A stretch of DNA of 64,000 nucleotides from an uncultured Collinsella sp. (GCA_902492235.1 CABUKS010000002.1:71254-135253); one strand, 5' to 3'. Shown: positions 24,020 to 33,291, counted from the stretch's first letter. Numbers and translations are program-made. Notes: generated from the letters alone by a model not told the origin.

Positions 24020-25057
24020 TTAGGCCTTATCCGACGGACCGCCAAGGCGGATGCGCGGGTCGAGGAATGCATAGCTAATGTCGACGAGCAGGTTGATCAC
24101 CATGACGACGACAACGATGAGCGTAACGCCGCCCATAACGATGGGCCAGTCACGCATGCTAATGGCGCGATAGACCTCATAGCCGATACCGGGCCAGTTA
24201 AAGACCGTCTCGGTCAGGATGGCGCCCGAAAGCATGCCGCCAAAGTCGACACCAATATAGGTAACGACGGGGATGAGTGCATTCTTAAGCGCATGCTTGA
24301 CGATGATCGCACGATTGGAGAGACCCTTGGCCTTTGCCGTACGGATGTAATCCTGGTTCATGACGTCAAGCAGCTGCGAGCGCATAATGCGCGCAGCATA
24401 AGCGGTCGAAACCGAAGCCAGCGTAATGGTCGGAAGCACATAGTGCATCCAATCCTGATACTGAGAGCTGGAACCGCCGGCACCCGAGATCGGCATGGAG
24501 ATTGCACCGCCCGTGGCGTCCTTGAGGATGACGCCAAAGAACAGCTGCAGCAACATACCGAGCCAGAAGGCCGGGACCGCAACGAGGATCGACGTGGTGA
24601 GCGTTACCAAAATATCCCAGAAGGAATAACGCTTTACCGCCGAAATGATACCCGCACCGATACCCATAATTGCCTCGAGCACGATGGCGCACGCGGCAAG
24701 TTTGACCGTATACGGATACTTCTGGGCAAAGATTTCCGTAACCGGCAGCTTGCGCTGATACGAATTGCCCAGATCGCCATGAAGCAGGCCGTTCATGTAA
24801 TACAAGTAACGGTCCACGAGCGACGTTTGAACGGGGTCGCCGTTCTCGTCAAGGATCGCGTTGCCGTCCTCGTCCGTCTGGACCAGGTGATAGCGGACGC
24901 GAAGCTGAAGCTCCACCTCGGGGGACAGAGCCTTGTCTCCACCGATCAGCTTGATCGGATCTCCCGGCACGATATTCTGGAGGGCGAACAGAATCAGCGT
25001 AACGCCCAAAAACACCGGGATGAACTGAAGCACACGTTTAACGATGTACTTACCCAT
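24020..25057 (-). CDS. oppB: Oligopeptide ABC transporter, permease B
   Basis: 345 residues, six membrane segments. The N-terminus IVKRVLQFIPVFLGVTLILF and ALQNIVPGDPIKL are typical of OppB/DppB. An insertion of acidic residues (about 70-85, QTDEDGNAILDENGDPVQTS) lies in the first extracytoplasmic loop. The EAA loop is YIRTAKAKGLSNRAIIVKHA. Transcription from oppA must pass the hairpin at 25088. Confidence 0.94.
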   Translation of the reverse strand: MGKYIVKRVLQFIPVFLGVTLILFALQNIVPGDPIKLIGGDKALSPEVELQLRVRYHLVQTDEDGNAILDENGDPVQTSLVDRYLYYMNGLLHGDLGNSYQRKLPVTEIFAQKYPYTVKLAACAIVLEAIMGIGAGIISAVKRYSFWDILVTLTTSILVAVPAFWLGMLLQLFFGVILKDATGGAISMPISGAGGSSSQYQDWMHYVLPTITLASVSTAYAARIMRSQLLDVMNQDYIRTAKAKGLSNRAIIVKHALKNALIPVVTYIGVDFGGMLSGAILTETVFNWPGIGYEVYRAISMRDWPIVMGGVTLIVVVVMVINLLVDISYAFLDPRIRLGGPSDKA

Positions 25058-25087
25058 ACCACTCCCCTATCTAGGGATTAACCTAAA

Positions 25088-25117
25088 TGGGATGCCGATC
25101 GCCAGACCGGCATCCCA
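25088..25117 (-). terminator. Hairpin between oppA and oppB
   Basis: TGGGATGCCG (25088-25097) and CGGCATCCCA (25108-25117) enclose 10 nt. It probably lets oppA be made in excess over the membrane components, as in many binding-protein operons. Confidence 0.7.
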
Positions 25118-25213
25118 AAATTACCATCAGCCAGTTTACCCCAGGTTAGGGAGAACTGTATGTTTCCCATGAGGTCTACGTAAATACTTGACCCTCACGG
25201 AAGCTGCAAACTC

Positions 25214-26890
25214 TTAGGCGAGCTCAGCGGTACCCAGATCGGCGTGCTTCTGCGGATCGACATAGAGGTGCTTAATGCGATCGGAGCCGGCGATGGTGTG
25301 CGTGTAGAACATAATCGGGATGACCGGGCAGTCGGCAGCGACCATTGCGTCGGCCTCCTGCATCTTAGCGACGCGCTCCTCGTCGTCAACAATAGTACGA
25401 GCCTCGTCGACCTTGGCGTCGAACTCGGGGTTGTTGTAACCGGAGCGGTTGTCGCCACCGAGGGAGTCGGAGTGGAACAGCGGATACAGGAAGTTGTCCA
25501 TGATCGGGTAGTCGGCAATCCAACCCAGACGACCGAACTGATAGTTAAAGTTCTGATACTGCTCGAGCAGGGCAGACCACTCAGGGGTATCGGAGACAGC
25601 GGTAACGCCAACCTTGGCGAGGTCACCGATGATGGACTCCATGATCTCCTTGTGACCGCCGTCCTGGTTGTAGGACAGGGTCACGCTAATGCCACGATCG
25701 CCGTTAGCGCCAGCGGGAGCAACCTTGTCGAGGTACTCGTTAGCCTTGTCGACATCGTAGACGCAGAACTCCCATGCGCCCTCCTTGTAGCCATCGATGC
25801 CCGGAGGAACAATGCCGTCGGCAGGGGTACGGGTACCCTTGAAGATGGTCTTGCAGATGGCCTCACGGTTAATGGCCAGGGAGATGCCCCTACGCAGGTC
25901 GGCGTTGTTGAACGGCTCGGCCGTGGTGTTGCAGGTCAGATAGTACGTGGAAGGCTCGGCGCCGAGCAGCATGCGCTCGCCGTCACCCATGGTGTAGCCG
26001 TCCTTGGACACGCCGCGATCCTTCTTGGCGGCATCGATCTGAGCGACGGGAACGTCGCAGACATCGAGGTTACCGGCCTGGAACTCCTTGTAAGCGGTCT
26101 CCATGTCCTTGATGACCTGGAAGTGGATGCCATCGATCTTGGCCTTGTCGCCATAGTAATCGTCGAACTTCTTGACGTTGATCTCCTGGCCATCCTCCCA
26201 CTTGCCGTCCATCATGAACGGGCCGTTACCGACCGGGGCAAGATAGAAGCTCTTGACATCGGACTCGGCGCACTCGGGAACCGGGGCCAGAGCCGGATGA
26301 GAGGCGACGAAGGGGAAGTCAGCGTAAGCGGAAGACAGCTTGACGACGAGGGTCTCATCGTCGGGGCACGTAACACCGCTGAGCTCGGTAGCGTTACCGG
26401 CAAGCAGGTCGTCATAACCCTCGACCATGGAAAGGTGATAGGAGACCTCGGAAGGGCCGTACTCGGTAGCGATGGCCGACTTGGTGTTGACCAGACGCTC
26501 CCAACCGAGCTTGAAGGACTTGGAGGTAACGTCGTCACCGTTGTGGAACTTGGCCTTCCTGATCTTGAAGGTAAACTCGGTGGCGTCGTCATTGGACTCA
26601 AAGGACTCGCAAGCCAGCGGAACGATCTCGCCCTTCTCGGCGTCGTAAGAGGTCAGAGCGTCAAAGAGCTGGTACTCGACCTGAGTGCCCTGGTCCTCCT
26701 GGACGTTGTAGGGGTCGATGCAGACCGGGTTGTTGATGTAGAAGTTCAGCGTCGAACCGGACTCAGAACCGGAAGCGTCGCCACCCTTCTTGCCGCATGC
26801 GGCAAGAAAAGCCATGGAGCTCGCAGCAAGGGTACCGCCAACGAAGGCGCGACGACCCATAACGGGCTGGTGGAACATAGAATCAGCCAT
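25214..26890 (-). CDS. oppA: Oligopeptide-binding lipoprotein
   Basis: 558 residues from the ATG at 26890, with AAGGAGG 5 bases upstream. The N-terminus has a twin arginine (MGRRAFVGGTLAASSMAF) and a lipobox LAAC, so it is probably a lipid-anchored binding protein exported by Tat or Sec. The mature part is a family 5 solute-binding protein, with signature region LACESFESNDDATEFTFKIR. It captures peptides for OppBCDF. Confidence 0.94.
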   Translation of the reverse strand: MADSMFHQPVMGRRAFVGGTLAASSMAFLAACGKKGGDASGSESGSTLNFYINNPVCIDPYNVQEDQGTQVEYQLFDALTSYDAEKGEIVPLACESFESNDDATEFTFKIRKAKFHNGDDVTSKSFKLGWERLVNTKSAIATEYGPSEVSYHLSMVEGYDDLLAGNATELSGVTCPDDETLVVKLSSAYADFPFVASHPALAPVPECAESDVKSFYLAPVGNGPFMMDGKWEDGQEINVKKFDDYYGDKAKIDGIHFQVIKDMETAYKEFQAGNLDVCDVPVAQIDAAKKDRGVSKDGYTMGDGERMLLGAEPSTYYLTCNTTAEPFNNADLRRGISLAINREAICKTIFKGTRTPADGIVPPGIDGYKEGAWEFCVYDVDKANEYLDKVAPAGANGDRGISVTLSYNQDGGHKEIMESIIGDLAKVGVTAVSDTPEWSALLEQYQNFNYQFGRLGWIADYPIMDNFLYPLFHSDSLGGDNRSGYNNPEFDAKVDEARTIVDDEERVAKMQEADAMVAADCPVIPIMFYTHTIAGSDRIKHLYVDPQKHADLGTAELA

Positions 26891-27136
26891 GCCATCCTCC
26901 TTATGAGATAGGACAAAGAAATGTTCAGTCGGACACATGTCGAGACAATCCGATCCGAACCATAAAAACGTCGCCCGTCGCTATGGCTGGTTATGCACAA
27001 CGGACCAACGTTTCGCAATACAGTAGCGCATTTTATGCACGATTTGGGGCTAATTCCGGTCAACGGTCAAGAATTTCTTTAGTTGGGCGAAGTATGTGGG
27101 GATATTTTGACTCTGTTACAAATTTGTAAACAAAAA
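26891..27136. other. Region upstream of oppA
   Basis: About 245 bp without a gene. It should hold the oppA promoter, but no -35/-10 pair is convincing; two TTGACC motifs lie at 27056-27068. The palindrome TTACAAATTTGTAA is at 27116-27129, next to the secG terminator. Confidence 0.4.
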
Positions 27137-27162
27137 GGGTCCCGCACTTGCGGAACCCTTTT
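27132..27162 (-). terminator. Terminator of secG
   Basis: A nine-bp stem, one mismatch, GGGTCCCGC/GCGGAACCC (27137-27158) around ACTT, with five T on the minus-strand 3' side. Confidence 0.9.
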
Positions 27163-27185
27163 CAATTATTTTATGCGGCTCGTGC

Positions 27186-27440
27186 TTAGAAGCCGACGAT
27201 GCCCTGCGGGAAGAAGAACATGCACAGGACGACGCACACGGCAAAAACGACGGCCATAATTACCGTCAGGCGATCGAGGTTCTGCTCCATGACGCCCGTG
27301 GCAGAGCTGGAGTTATACAGCGAGCTAGCGATCATATCCGAAACGCCGGTGCCCTTACCGGAATGCATCAGGACGAGAATCGTCAGCGCCACGGCAGAGA
27401 CAGCCCAAACGACAAACAGAAAAATCTGGAACGGACCCAT
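27186..27440 (-). CDS. secG: Preprotein translocase subunit SecG
   Basis: 84 residues. Two membrane segments (about residues 3-24 and 57-76) flank the conserved loop VLMHSGKGTGVSD. It forms part of SecYEG in the plasma membrane. An AAGGAG site precedes the ATG. It ends the glycolytic cluster gap-pgk-tpiA-gpmI-secG, from which it is now separated by the transposase gene. Confidence 0.94.
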   Translation of the reverse strand: MGPFQIFLFVVWAVSAVALTILVLMHSGKGTGVSDMIASSLYNSSSATGVMEQNLDRLTVIMAVVFAVCVVLCMFFFPQGIVGF

Positions 27441-27507
27441 AGATAAGCTCCTTAATAGAACAATTCAAACTACAGTACTGTACCACAACCCCCGCTCTCC
27501 CCTACCC

Positions 27508-27541
27508 GCCACTCGGGGACGGGGTAGAAATGGCAGAAATA
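27508..27541 (+). repeat. REP-like inverted repeat, left of the transposase
   Basis: Positions 27515-27541 (begin GGGGACGGGGTAGAAATGG) match the right repeat in inverse orientation with one difference in 27 bp. GCCA and TGGC at 27508-27534 make each end a small imperfect hairpin. Confidence 0.8.
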
Positions 27542-27559
27542 GCTCTTGATTTTCATCTA

Positions 27560-28309
27560 TTAAAGTGATTTGAGGGCATTTCGAACGACATAGCGTCCAA
27601 GCCCCGTAAGACGGCCAATCTGTCGTTCACTAAAGCCAGCCTCATACAGCCTGCGAACAGCTTCGGCACGTTCAAATGGACCGGGAAGCCCCATAACATC
27701 ATGGGGATCCATGCCGTCTAGGACTCCCCTAGCCTTGCGCTCCTGCTCAAATACCGTCATCGAACGGCCAGAATTCAATACATAGGTATCCTTGCGGCCC
27801 GATTTGCTAAAGGATTCAAAATTTCCCCGTCCGCCGATTAGGCTAAATAGGATGCTCCGATCCAGGTGGCCGCCTTCACCAAGGTAGGCTTGATAGCTGC
27901 TCCATTGGTAGGCCTCCGGGCGGCAACCAAGCTCAATCGGATTATCGTGAATGTAGCGAATTGCCTGCATAAAATAGTCATTAGACTCAATAGGCTTACT
28001 TTTATAGCGATCCTGAAATACGGGGCCGCAGCGTCCGGTCACCCTGTTGAAAAACTGACCATAGAGGGTTCCTATGTAATGGACGACCTCCCACATATGG
28101 TCCTCGCGATCAGAAAGCAGCATATGCACATGGTTGTCCATGAGGCACCAGGCGCATAACGAAGCCTTGTACTGCGTGCATGCTTCACCCGCTACGGACA
28201 TGAAAAACCTGCGTTGATAATCCTCTTCGAATAGGTACTGCTTGCCACAGCCTCTCATCATCACATGGTAATAGCCGTAGGGGGACTTTACTCTGGCCTG
28301 CCTTGTCAT
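27560..28309 (-). CDS. REP-associated tyrosine (Y1/HUH) transposase
   Basis: 249 residues. The Y1 transposase domain is at residues 10-140: YYHVMMRGCGKQYLF at the N-terminus, the metal-binding HVH in MDNHVHMLL, and the region with the candidate catalytic tyrosine AIRYIHDNPIELG. The C-terminus (about 195-249) has a helix-turn-helix (FSERQIGRLTGLGRYVVRN). GAGGT precedes the ATG. The gene appears intact, and 27-bp inverted REP-like repeats flank it. It separates secG from gpmI. RAYT proteins usually mobilise short palindromes rather than themselves. Confidence 0.92.
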   Translation of the reverse strand: MTRQARVKSPYGYYHVMMRGCGKQYLFEEDYQRRFFMSVAGEACTQYKASLCAWCLMDNHVHMLLSDREDHMWEVVHYIGTLYGQFFNRVTGRCGPVFQDRYKSKPIESNDYFMQAIRYIHDNPIELGCRPEAYQWSSYQAYLGEGGHLDRSILFSLIGGRGNFESFSKSGRKDTYVLNSGRSMTVFEQERKARGVLDGMDPHDVMGLPGPFERAEAVRRLYEAGFSERQIGRLTGLGRYVVRNALKSL

Positions 28310-28447
28310 TGCTGGACCTCACAATCCGCATGCATGTTTGCGTCAAACTCTACCCAGATAGGCATTAATACAAGGTTGGCAACGAAAGAAAACTAGTCAG
28401 CGGCAAACCATCACAGGCAAACGGGAAGTCAAGCTTTAGAGGAAAAA

Positions 28448-28477
28448 TATTTCTACCATTTCTACCCCGTCCCCAAA
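28448..28477 (-). repeat. REP-like inverted repeat, right of the transposase
   Basis: Positions 28448-28474 are the inverse of 27515-27541 with one mismatch. TACCATTT and AAATGGCA make this end a hairpin with loop CTACCCCGTCCCC. Confidence 0.8.
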
Positions 28478-28483
28478 TGGCAG

Positions 28484-28516
28484 AAAAAGGGGGTTGTCCG
28501 ATTGTGGACAACCCCC
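28484..28516 (-). terminator. Terminator of gpmI
   Basis: An 11-bp perfect stem GGGGGTTGTCC/GGACAACCCCC (28489-28516) with a 6-nt loop, followed on the minus strand by five T. It directly adjoins the right REP-like repeat. Confidence 0.92.
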
Positions 28517-28543
28517 TTACTAGAAAACGTTATTTGTTTTCTC

Positions 28544-30097
28544 TTAGGCCTCGGTGGCGAGCACGCGACCCGTCATCTCGGCGGAAGGCTCAATACCAGC
28601 CATGGTGAGCATGGTCGGAGCGATATCGGAAAGACGACCGTCCTCGATACCGGTGAGCTGTGCCTTCTCATCAACGATGATGAACGGTACACGGTTGGTG
28701 GTGTGAGCCGTAAACGGATGCTTGGAACCGTCAGAAGCAACGTCAAACATGTGATCGGCGTTGCCGTGGTCGGCGGTAATCAGCGCAAAGCCGCCCTTGG
28801 CGAGAATCGCCGGGACAACCTTGGACAGGGCATCGTCAACAGCCTCGACGGCCTTAACGGCGGCGTCGAAGACACCGGTGTGACCAACCATGTCGCAGTT
28901 TGCGAAGTTCACGATGTAGAAATCAGCGCGATCCTCGTTGATGGCAGCGACGAGCTTCTCGGTAACCTCGGGAGCGCTCATCTCAGGCTGCAGATCGTAG
29001 GTAGCGACCTTGGGGGAAGCGACGAGCACGCGCTCCTCGCCCTCCTTGGGCTCCTCGATGCCGCCGTTGAGGAAGAACGTCACGTGGGCGTACTTCTCGG
29101 TCTCGGCGGTGTGCAGCTGCTTCAGGCCATTGGCGGCGATAACGTCGGCCAGGACGTTCTCGGGGAACGTCTTGGGGAAGGCGACCTCGACATCAAACGT
29201 CGGATCGTACTCGGTCATCGTCACAAAGTGCGAAAGCTTGATCTGCTTGCGCTCAAAGCCGTCGAACTCCTTGTCCGTGAACACGCGGGTCATCTGACGG
29301 GCGCGGTCGGGACGGAAGTTGAAGAAGATGGCCGCGTCGCCCTCGTGGATGCCCTCGTTGTGGGCAGCGAAGGGCTCGACGAACTCGTCGCCGCGCGGGT
29401 CCTTCTCGTAGTAGGCCTTGATGCCGGCAACGGGGTCGACATCGGCATCGGACGCATTGACCATGACGTCGTAGGCACGCTGGATGCGCTCCCAACGGTT
29501 GTCGCGGTCCATGGCCCAATAGCGGCCAGAAACGGTGGCGACGCGAGCGTCGCAACCGGTCTCCTCGGAAATCTTAGCCAGGAAGGCGCAGAACTCGCTC
29601 ATGTAGCCGGCACCGGACTGCGGGTCAACATCGCGGCCATCCATGAAGGCGTGGACGCGAACGGTCTTGACGCCATGCTGGGCAGCCATCTTGACCAGGG
29701 CCTCGACGTGGTTCATGTGGGAGTGAACGCCGCCAGGGCTCATAAGGCCCATGAGGTGAAGGGTCTTTCCCTCAGCCTTGACATCGTCCATAGCCTTGAC
29801 GAAAACCTCGTTCTTGGCGATGGAGCCGTCCTTGATGGCATTGTTGATGCGCGAAAGCTCCTGGAACACGATGCGGCCGGCACCGATGTTGAGGTGGCCT
29901 ACCTCGGAGTTGCCCATCTGGCCGTCGGGAAGGCCAACGTCCTCGCCCGAAGCACCGAGCGTGGTGTGGGGGTACTTCTCGTACAGGCCATCGAGGAAGG
30001 GCGTCTTGGCAGCGGCGACGGCGTTCTCGCCATCGGCCGGAGCAAGGCCGCAGCCATCCATGATGATCAGGAGTGCAGGAAGATGACGCTGTGCCAT
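28544..30097 (-). CDS. gpmI: 2,3-bisphosphoglycerate-independent phosphoglycerate mutase
   Basis: Interconverts 3- and 2-phosphoglycerate. 517 residues. IIMDGCGLAP supplies the first metal ligand; Ser64 in GNSEVGHLN is the phosphorylated residue; HAFMDGRDVDP and LITADHGNADHMFD carry further manganese ligands. It starts 5 bp after tpiA and ends the pgk-tpiA-gpmI operon at a strong terminator. Confidence 0.97.
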   Translation of the reverse strand: MAQRHLPALLIIMDGCGLAPADGENAVAAAKTPFLDGLYEKYPHTTLGASGEDVGLPDGQMGNSEVGHLNIGAGRIVFQELSRINNAIKDGSIAKNEVFVKAMDDVKAEGKTLHLMGLMSPGGVHSHMNHVEALVKMAAQHGVKTVRVHAFMDGRDVDPQSGAGYMSEFCAFLAKISEETGCDARVATVSGRYWAMDRDNRWERIQRAYDVMVNASDADVDPVAGIKAYYEKDPRGDEFVEPFAAHNEGIHEGDAAIFFNFRPDRARQMTRVFTDKEFDGFERKQIKLSHFVTMTEYDPTFDVEVAFPKTFPENVLADVIAANGLKQLHTAETEKYAHVTFFLNGGIEEPKEGEERVLVASPKVATYDLQPEMSAPEVTEKLVAAINEDRADFYIVNFANCDMVGHTGVFDAAVKAVEAVDDALSKVVPAILAKGGFALITADHGNADHMFDVASDGSKHPFTAHTTNRVPFIIVDEKAQLTGIEDGRLSDIAPTMLTMAGIEPSAEMTGRVLATEA

Positions 30098-30102
30098 ATG
30101 TC

Positions 30103-30870
30103 CTACTCGCCTGCCTTGACGACCATAGAGGCGAAGTCGGCAGCCTTGAGCGAAGCGCCGCCCACGAGGGCGCCGTCAACGTCGGGCTTGGCGACGAGCT
30201 CGGCAATGTTGCCGGGCTTAGCGGAACCACCGTACAGGACACGGATGCCGTTGGCGAGCTCCTCGCCAAACATCTCCTTGAGGGTCTCACGGATAGCGCC
30301 GCAGACCTCCTGAGCGTCCTCGGCGGTAGCGGTCTTGCCGGTGCCGATGGCCCAGATGGGCTCGTAGGCGACGACGACCTGCTTGGGGCAGGTGATCTCA
30401 AGACCAGCAAGGCCAGCCTTGACCTGGTTCACGACGTGCTCGACATAGGTGCCGGCCTCGCGGACCTCAAGGGACTCGCCGCAGCAGAAGACGGGAACAA
30501 GACCGGCGGCAACGAGGGCCTTGGCCTTCTTGTTCTGGTCCTCGTCGGTCTCGTGGAAGTAGTCGCGACGCTCGGAGTGACCGATGATGCAGTAGGTGCA
30601 GCCAGCGGACTTGAGCATGTCGCAAGAGGACTCACCGGTGAAGGCACCCTTGGCCTCCCAGTACACGTTCTGTGCACCGAGGGCGATGGGGGCAGCCTGA
30701 ATGCGGTCATGGACCGTAGTGATGTCGATGGTCGGAGGGCAGACGAGCACCTCGACGCCAGCCGGAACCTCGGGCAGAGCCTGGGCCAGCTCGTCGGCGA
30801 GCTTGGCAGCCTCGGCGACGTCGTTGTTCATCTTCCAGTTACCAGCGATAAGAAGGGTGCGGTTAGGCAT
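30103..30870 (-). CDS. tpiA: Triosephosphate isomerase
   Basis: 255 residues from the ATG at 30870. Lys13 in AGNWKMNN, the catalytic histidine in IIGHSERRDYF and glutamate in AYEPIWAIGTG are present, with the phosphate-binding YGGSAKPGN. The start overlaps the pgk stop by 8 bases (ATGCCTAA), implying translational coupling. Confidence 0.97.
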   Translation of the reverse strand: MPNRTLLIAGNWKMNNDVAEAAKLADELAQALPEVPAGVEVLVCPPTIDITTVHDRIQAAPIALGAQNVYWEAKGAFTGESSCDMLKSAGCTYCIIGHSERRDYFHETDEDQNKKAKALVAAGLVPVFCCGESLEVREAGTYVEHVVNQVKAGLAGLEITCPKQVVVAYEPIWAIGTGKTATAEDAQEVCGAIRETLKEMFGEELANGIRVLYGGSAKPGNIAELVAKPDVDGALVGGASLKAADFASMVVKAGE

Positions 30871-32053
30871 CGAGAAGCGCCTCCACTCCGGGCAGGGCCT
30901 TACCCTCGACGAGCTCCATGGAAGCGCCACCGCCGGTGGAGATCCAGCTCATCTTGTCGGCCAGGTTGAACTTGTTGACAGCTGCGACAGAGTCGCCACC
31001 ACCGATGATCGAGGTGCAGTCGGCCTCGGCGACAGCCTCGGCGATAGCCTGGGTGCCATGAGCGAAGTTGTCGAACTCGAAGACGCCCATGGGGCCATTC
31101 CAGAACACGGTCTTGGCGCCCTTGACGGCCTCGGCGTAGAGCTCCTCGGTCTTGGGGCCGATGTCCATGCCCTCACGATCGTCGGGGATAGCGTCGGAAG
31201 CGACAACCTCGGGGACAGCATCCTCGCCAAAGTGATCGGCAACGCGGTTGTCGATGGGGAGCAGGATCTTGACGCCCTTCTCCTCGGCCTTCTTGAGCAT
31301 CTCGCCGGCGCGCTCGACCCAGTCCTCTTCCTTGAGGGACTGACCGACGGACAGGCCCTGAGCCAGGAAGAAGGTGTAGGCCATGCCGCCACCGATAATC
31401 AGGGTGTCAGCGGAGTCGATGAGGTGATCGAGAACGCCGATCTTGGAGGAAACCTTGGAACCGCCGACGATAGCGACGAAGGGGCGCTCGGGCTCGGCGA
31501 AGATGCCGGTCAGCGTGTCGACCTCCTTCTCAAGCAGGAAGCCAGCGACGGCAGGCAGGTAAGCGGCGGGGCCCACGACGGAACCCTGGGCGCGGTGAGC
31601 GGTGCCGAAGGCATCGAGAACGAAGACGTCACCATAGGAAGCGAGCTTCTTGGCGATCTCGGGATCGTTCTTCTTCTCACGCTTATCGAAGCGGACGTTC
31701 TCGAGAACGAGAACCTTGCCCGGCTCGACGGCAGCGACAGCCTCGGCAGCCTTCTCGCCGTAAGTGTCGGCGACAAAGGCAACGTCGAGACCAGAGAGCT
31801 CGGCGAGCTTCTTGGCGACGGGCTCGAGGGACAGCTCGGGCTGGAAGCCGGTGCCATCGGGACGGCCGAGGTGGCTCATGAGGATGACGCGAGCGTTGTG
31901 CTCAACGAGATAGTTGATGGTGGGCAGGGCAGCCTTGATGCGGGTGGTGTCGCCAACGACGCCATCCTTGATAGGCACGTTGAAGTCAACGCGGACGAGA
32001 ACGCGCTTGCCGTCGACATCGATGTCGCGGACGGTCTTCTTGGTAAAGGCCAT
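30863..32053 (-). CDS. pgk: Phosphoglycerate kinase
   Basis: 396 residues from the ATG at 32053 (MAFTKKTVRDIDV). RVDFNVPIKDG is the family signature, LMSHLGRPDG binds 3-phosphoglycerate, and the C-terminal nucleotide site includes FWNGPMGVFEFDNF and GGGDSVAA. It is separated from gap by the hairpin at 32115 and overlaps tpiA. Confidence 0.97.
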   Translation of the reverse strand: MAFTKKTVRDIDVDGKRVLVRVDFNVPIKDGVVGDTTRIKAALPTINYLVEHNARVILMSHLGRPDGTGFQPELSLEPVAKKLAELSGLDVAFVADTYGEKAAEAVAAVEPGKVLVLENVRFDKREKKNDPEIAKKLASYGDVFVLDAFGTAHRAQGSVVGPAAYLPAVAGFLLEKEVDTLTGIFAEPERPFVAIVGGSKVSSKIGVLDHLIDSADTLIIGGGMAYTFFLAQGLSVGQSLKEEDWVERAGEMLKKAEEKGVKILLPIDNRVADHFGEDAVPEVVASDAIPDDREGMDIGPKTEELYAEAVKGAKTVFWNGPMGVFEFDNFAHGTQAIAEAVAEADCTSIIGGGDSVAAVNKFNLADKMSWISTGGGASMELVEGKALPGVEALLDA

Positions 32054-32110
32054 GTTTGCTTCTACCTTTCGTACGTGTCTGCCTTCCATTACGGCAGACG
32101 ATTTCTTATA

Positions 32111-32154
32111 AAAAGGACGCGACCCTAGGGTGTAAGCCCTATAAGGCCGCGCCC
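32111..32154 (-). terminator. Terminator/attenuator between gap and pgk
   Basis: GGACGCGACC and GGCCGCGCCC pair (32115-32154), with an AGGG/CCCT stem inside and a T run on the minus-strand 3' side. It may uncouple gap expression from pgk-tpiA-gpmI. Confidence 0.8.
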
Positions 32155-32193
32155 TTCTTTAGACGCTCAACGAGCTATTCGCTAAAAGCTAAA

Positions 32194-33219
32194 TTAAGCA
32201 ACGAACTTCTCGAAGTACTTGATGGTGCGGACCATCTGAGAGGTGTAGGAGTTCTCGTTGTCGTACCAAGAGGTGACCTGAACGAGGGTCTGGCCGTTGC
32301 CGAGGTCAGAGCACATGGTCTGAGTGGCGTCGAAGATGGAGCCGTGGGTCTCGCCGACGATGTCGCGGGAGACAATCTGGTCCTCGTTGTAGGCGAAGGT
32401 CTCGGGGATGGTCTCGGCGTAGGCCTTCATGGCAGCGTTGACCTCGTCGACGGTGACCTTCTTGTCAACGACGGCGTAGAGGTTGGTCAGCGAGCCGGTC
32501 GGCGTCGGGACGCGCTGGGCGGCACCGATGAGCTTGCCGTTGAGCTCGGGGAGAACCAGGCCGATGGCCTTGGCAGCGCCCGTGGTGTTCGGGACGATGT
32601 TCTCGGAGCAGGCGCGGGAGCGACGGAAGTTGCCCTTGCGCTGCGGGCCGTCGAGCGGCATCTGGTCGCCGGTGAAGGCGTGGATGGTGGTCATGATGCC
32701 GGACACGATGGGAGCGAAGTCGTTCAGACCCTTGGCCATCGGGGCAAGGCAGTTGGTGGTGCAGGAAGCAGCGGAGATGATGTTGTCCTCAGCGGTCAGC
32801 GTCTCATGGTTGACGTTGTACACGATGGTGGGCAGATCGCTGCCGGCCGGAGCGGAGATGACGACCTTCTTGGCGCCAGCGTTGATGTGGGCCTGAGCCT
32901 TAGCCTTGCTGGTGTAGAAGCCGGTGCACTCGAGAACGACGTCGACGTCGAGGTCGCCCCAAGGCAGGTTGTTGGCGTCGGCCTCCTTGTAGATCTTGAT
33001 CTCCTTGCCGTCAACGGTGATGGAATCCTCGCCAGCAACGACCTCGTGATCGCGAGCGTAGTTGCCCTGCGTGGAGTCGTACTTCAGCAGGTAAGCGAGC
33101 ATATCGGGAGAGGTGAGGTCGTTGATAGCGACGATCTCGGAGCCCTCATGACCGAACATCTGACGGAAAGCCAGACGACCGATGCGACCGAAGCCGTTAA
33201 TAGCAACCTTTACTGCCAT
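32194..33219 (-). CDS. gap: Glyceraldehyde-3-phosphate dehydrogenase, type I
   Basis: 341 residues from the ATG at 33219, with AAAGGAG upstream. INGFGRIGR is the NAD site and Asp34 in AINDL suggests NAD preference. Cys153 in ASCTTNCLAP is catalytic. WYDNENSY near the C-terminus is typical. Codons upstream in frame are in the promoter region and are excluded. Confidence 0.97.
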   Translation of the reverse strand: MAVKVAINGFGRIGRLAFRQMFGHEGSEIVAINDLTSPDMLAYLLKYDSTQGNYARDHEVVAGEDSITVDGKEIKIYKEADANNLPWGDLDVDVVLECTGFYTSKAKAQAHINAGAKKVVISAPAGSDLPTIVYNVNHETLTAEDNIISAASCTTNCLAPMAKGLNDFAPIVSGIMTTIHAFTGDQMPLDGPQRKGNFRRSRACSENIVPNTTGAAKAIGLVLPELNGKLIGAAQRVPTPTGSLTNLYAVVDKKVTVDEVNAAMKAYAETIPETFAYNEDQIVSRDIVGETHGSIFDATQTMCSDLGNGQTLVQVTSWYDNENSYTSQMVRTIKYFEKFVA

Positions 33220-33291
33220 TGTGTCTCCTTTCGTAAGGCCCCCGCGAGCTACAGCGCCCGCCGTTGAGGCCCACAAACTAACCACTCGCCT

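Noticed and set aside
27560..28309. IS200/IS605-type insertion sequence
   Set aside because: No TnpB, and the motifs and C-terminal helix-turn-helix fit the single-domain REP-associated group better.
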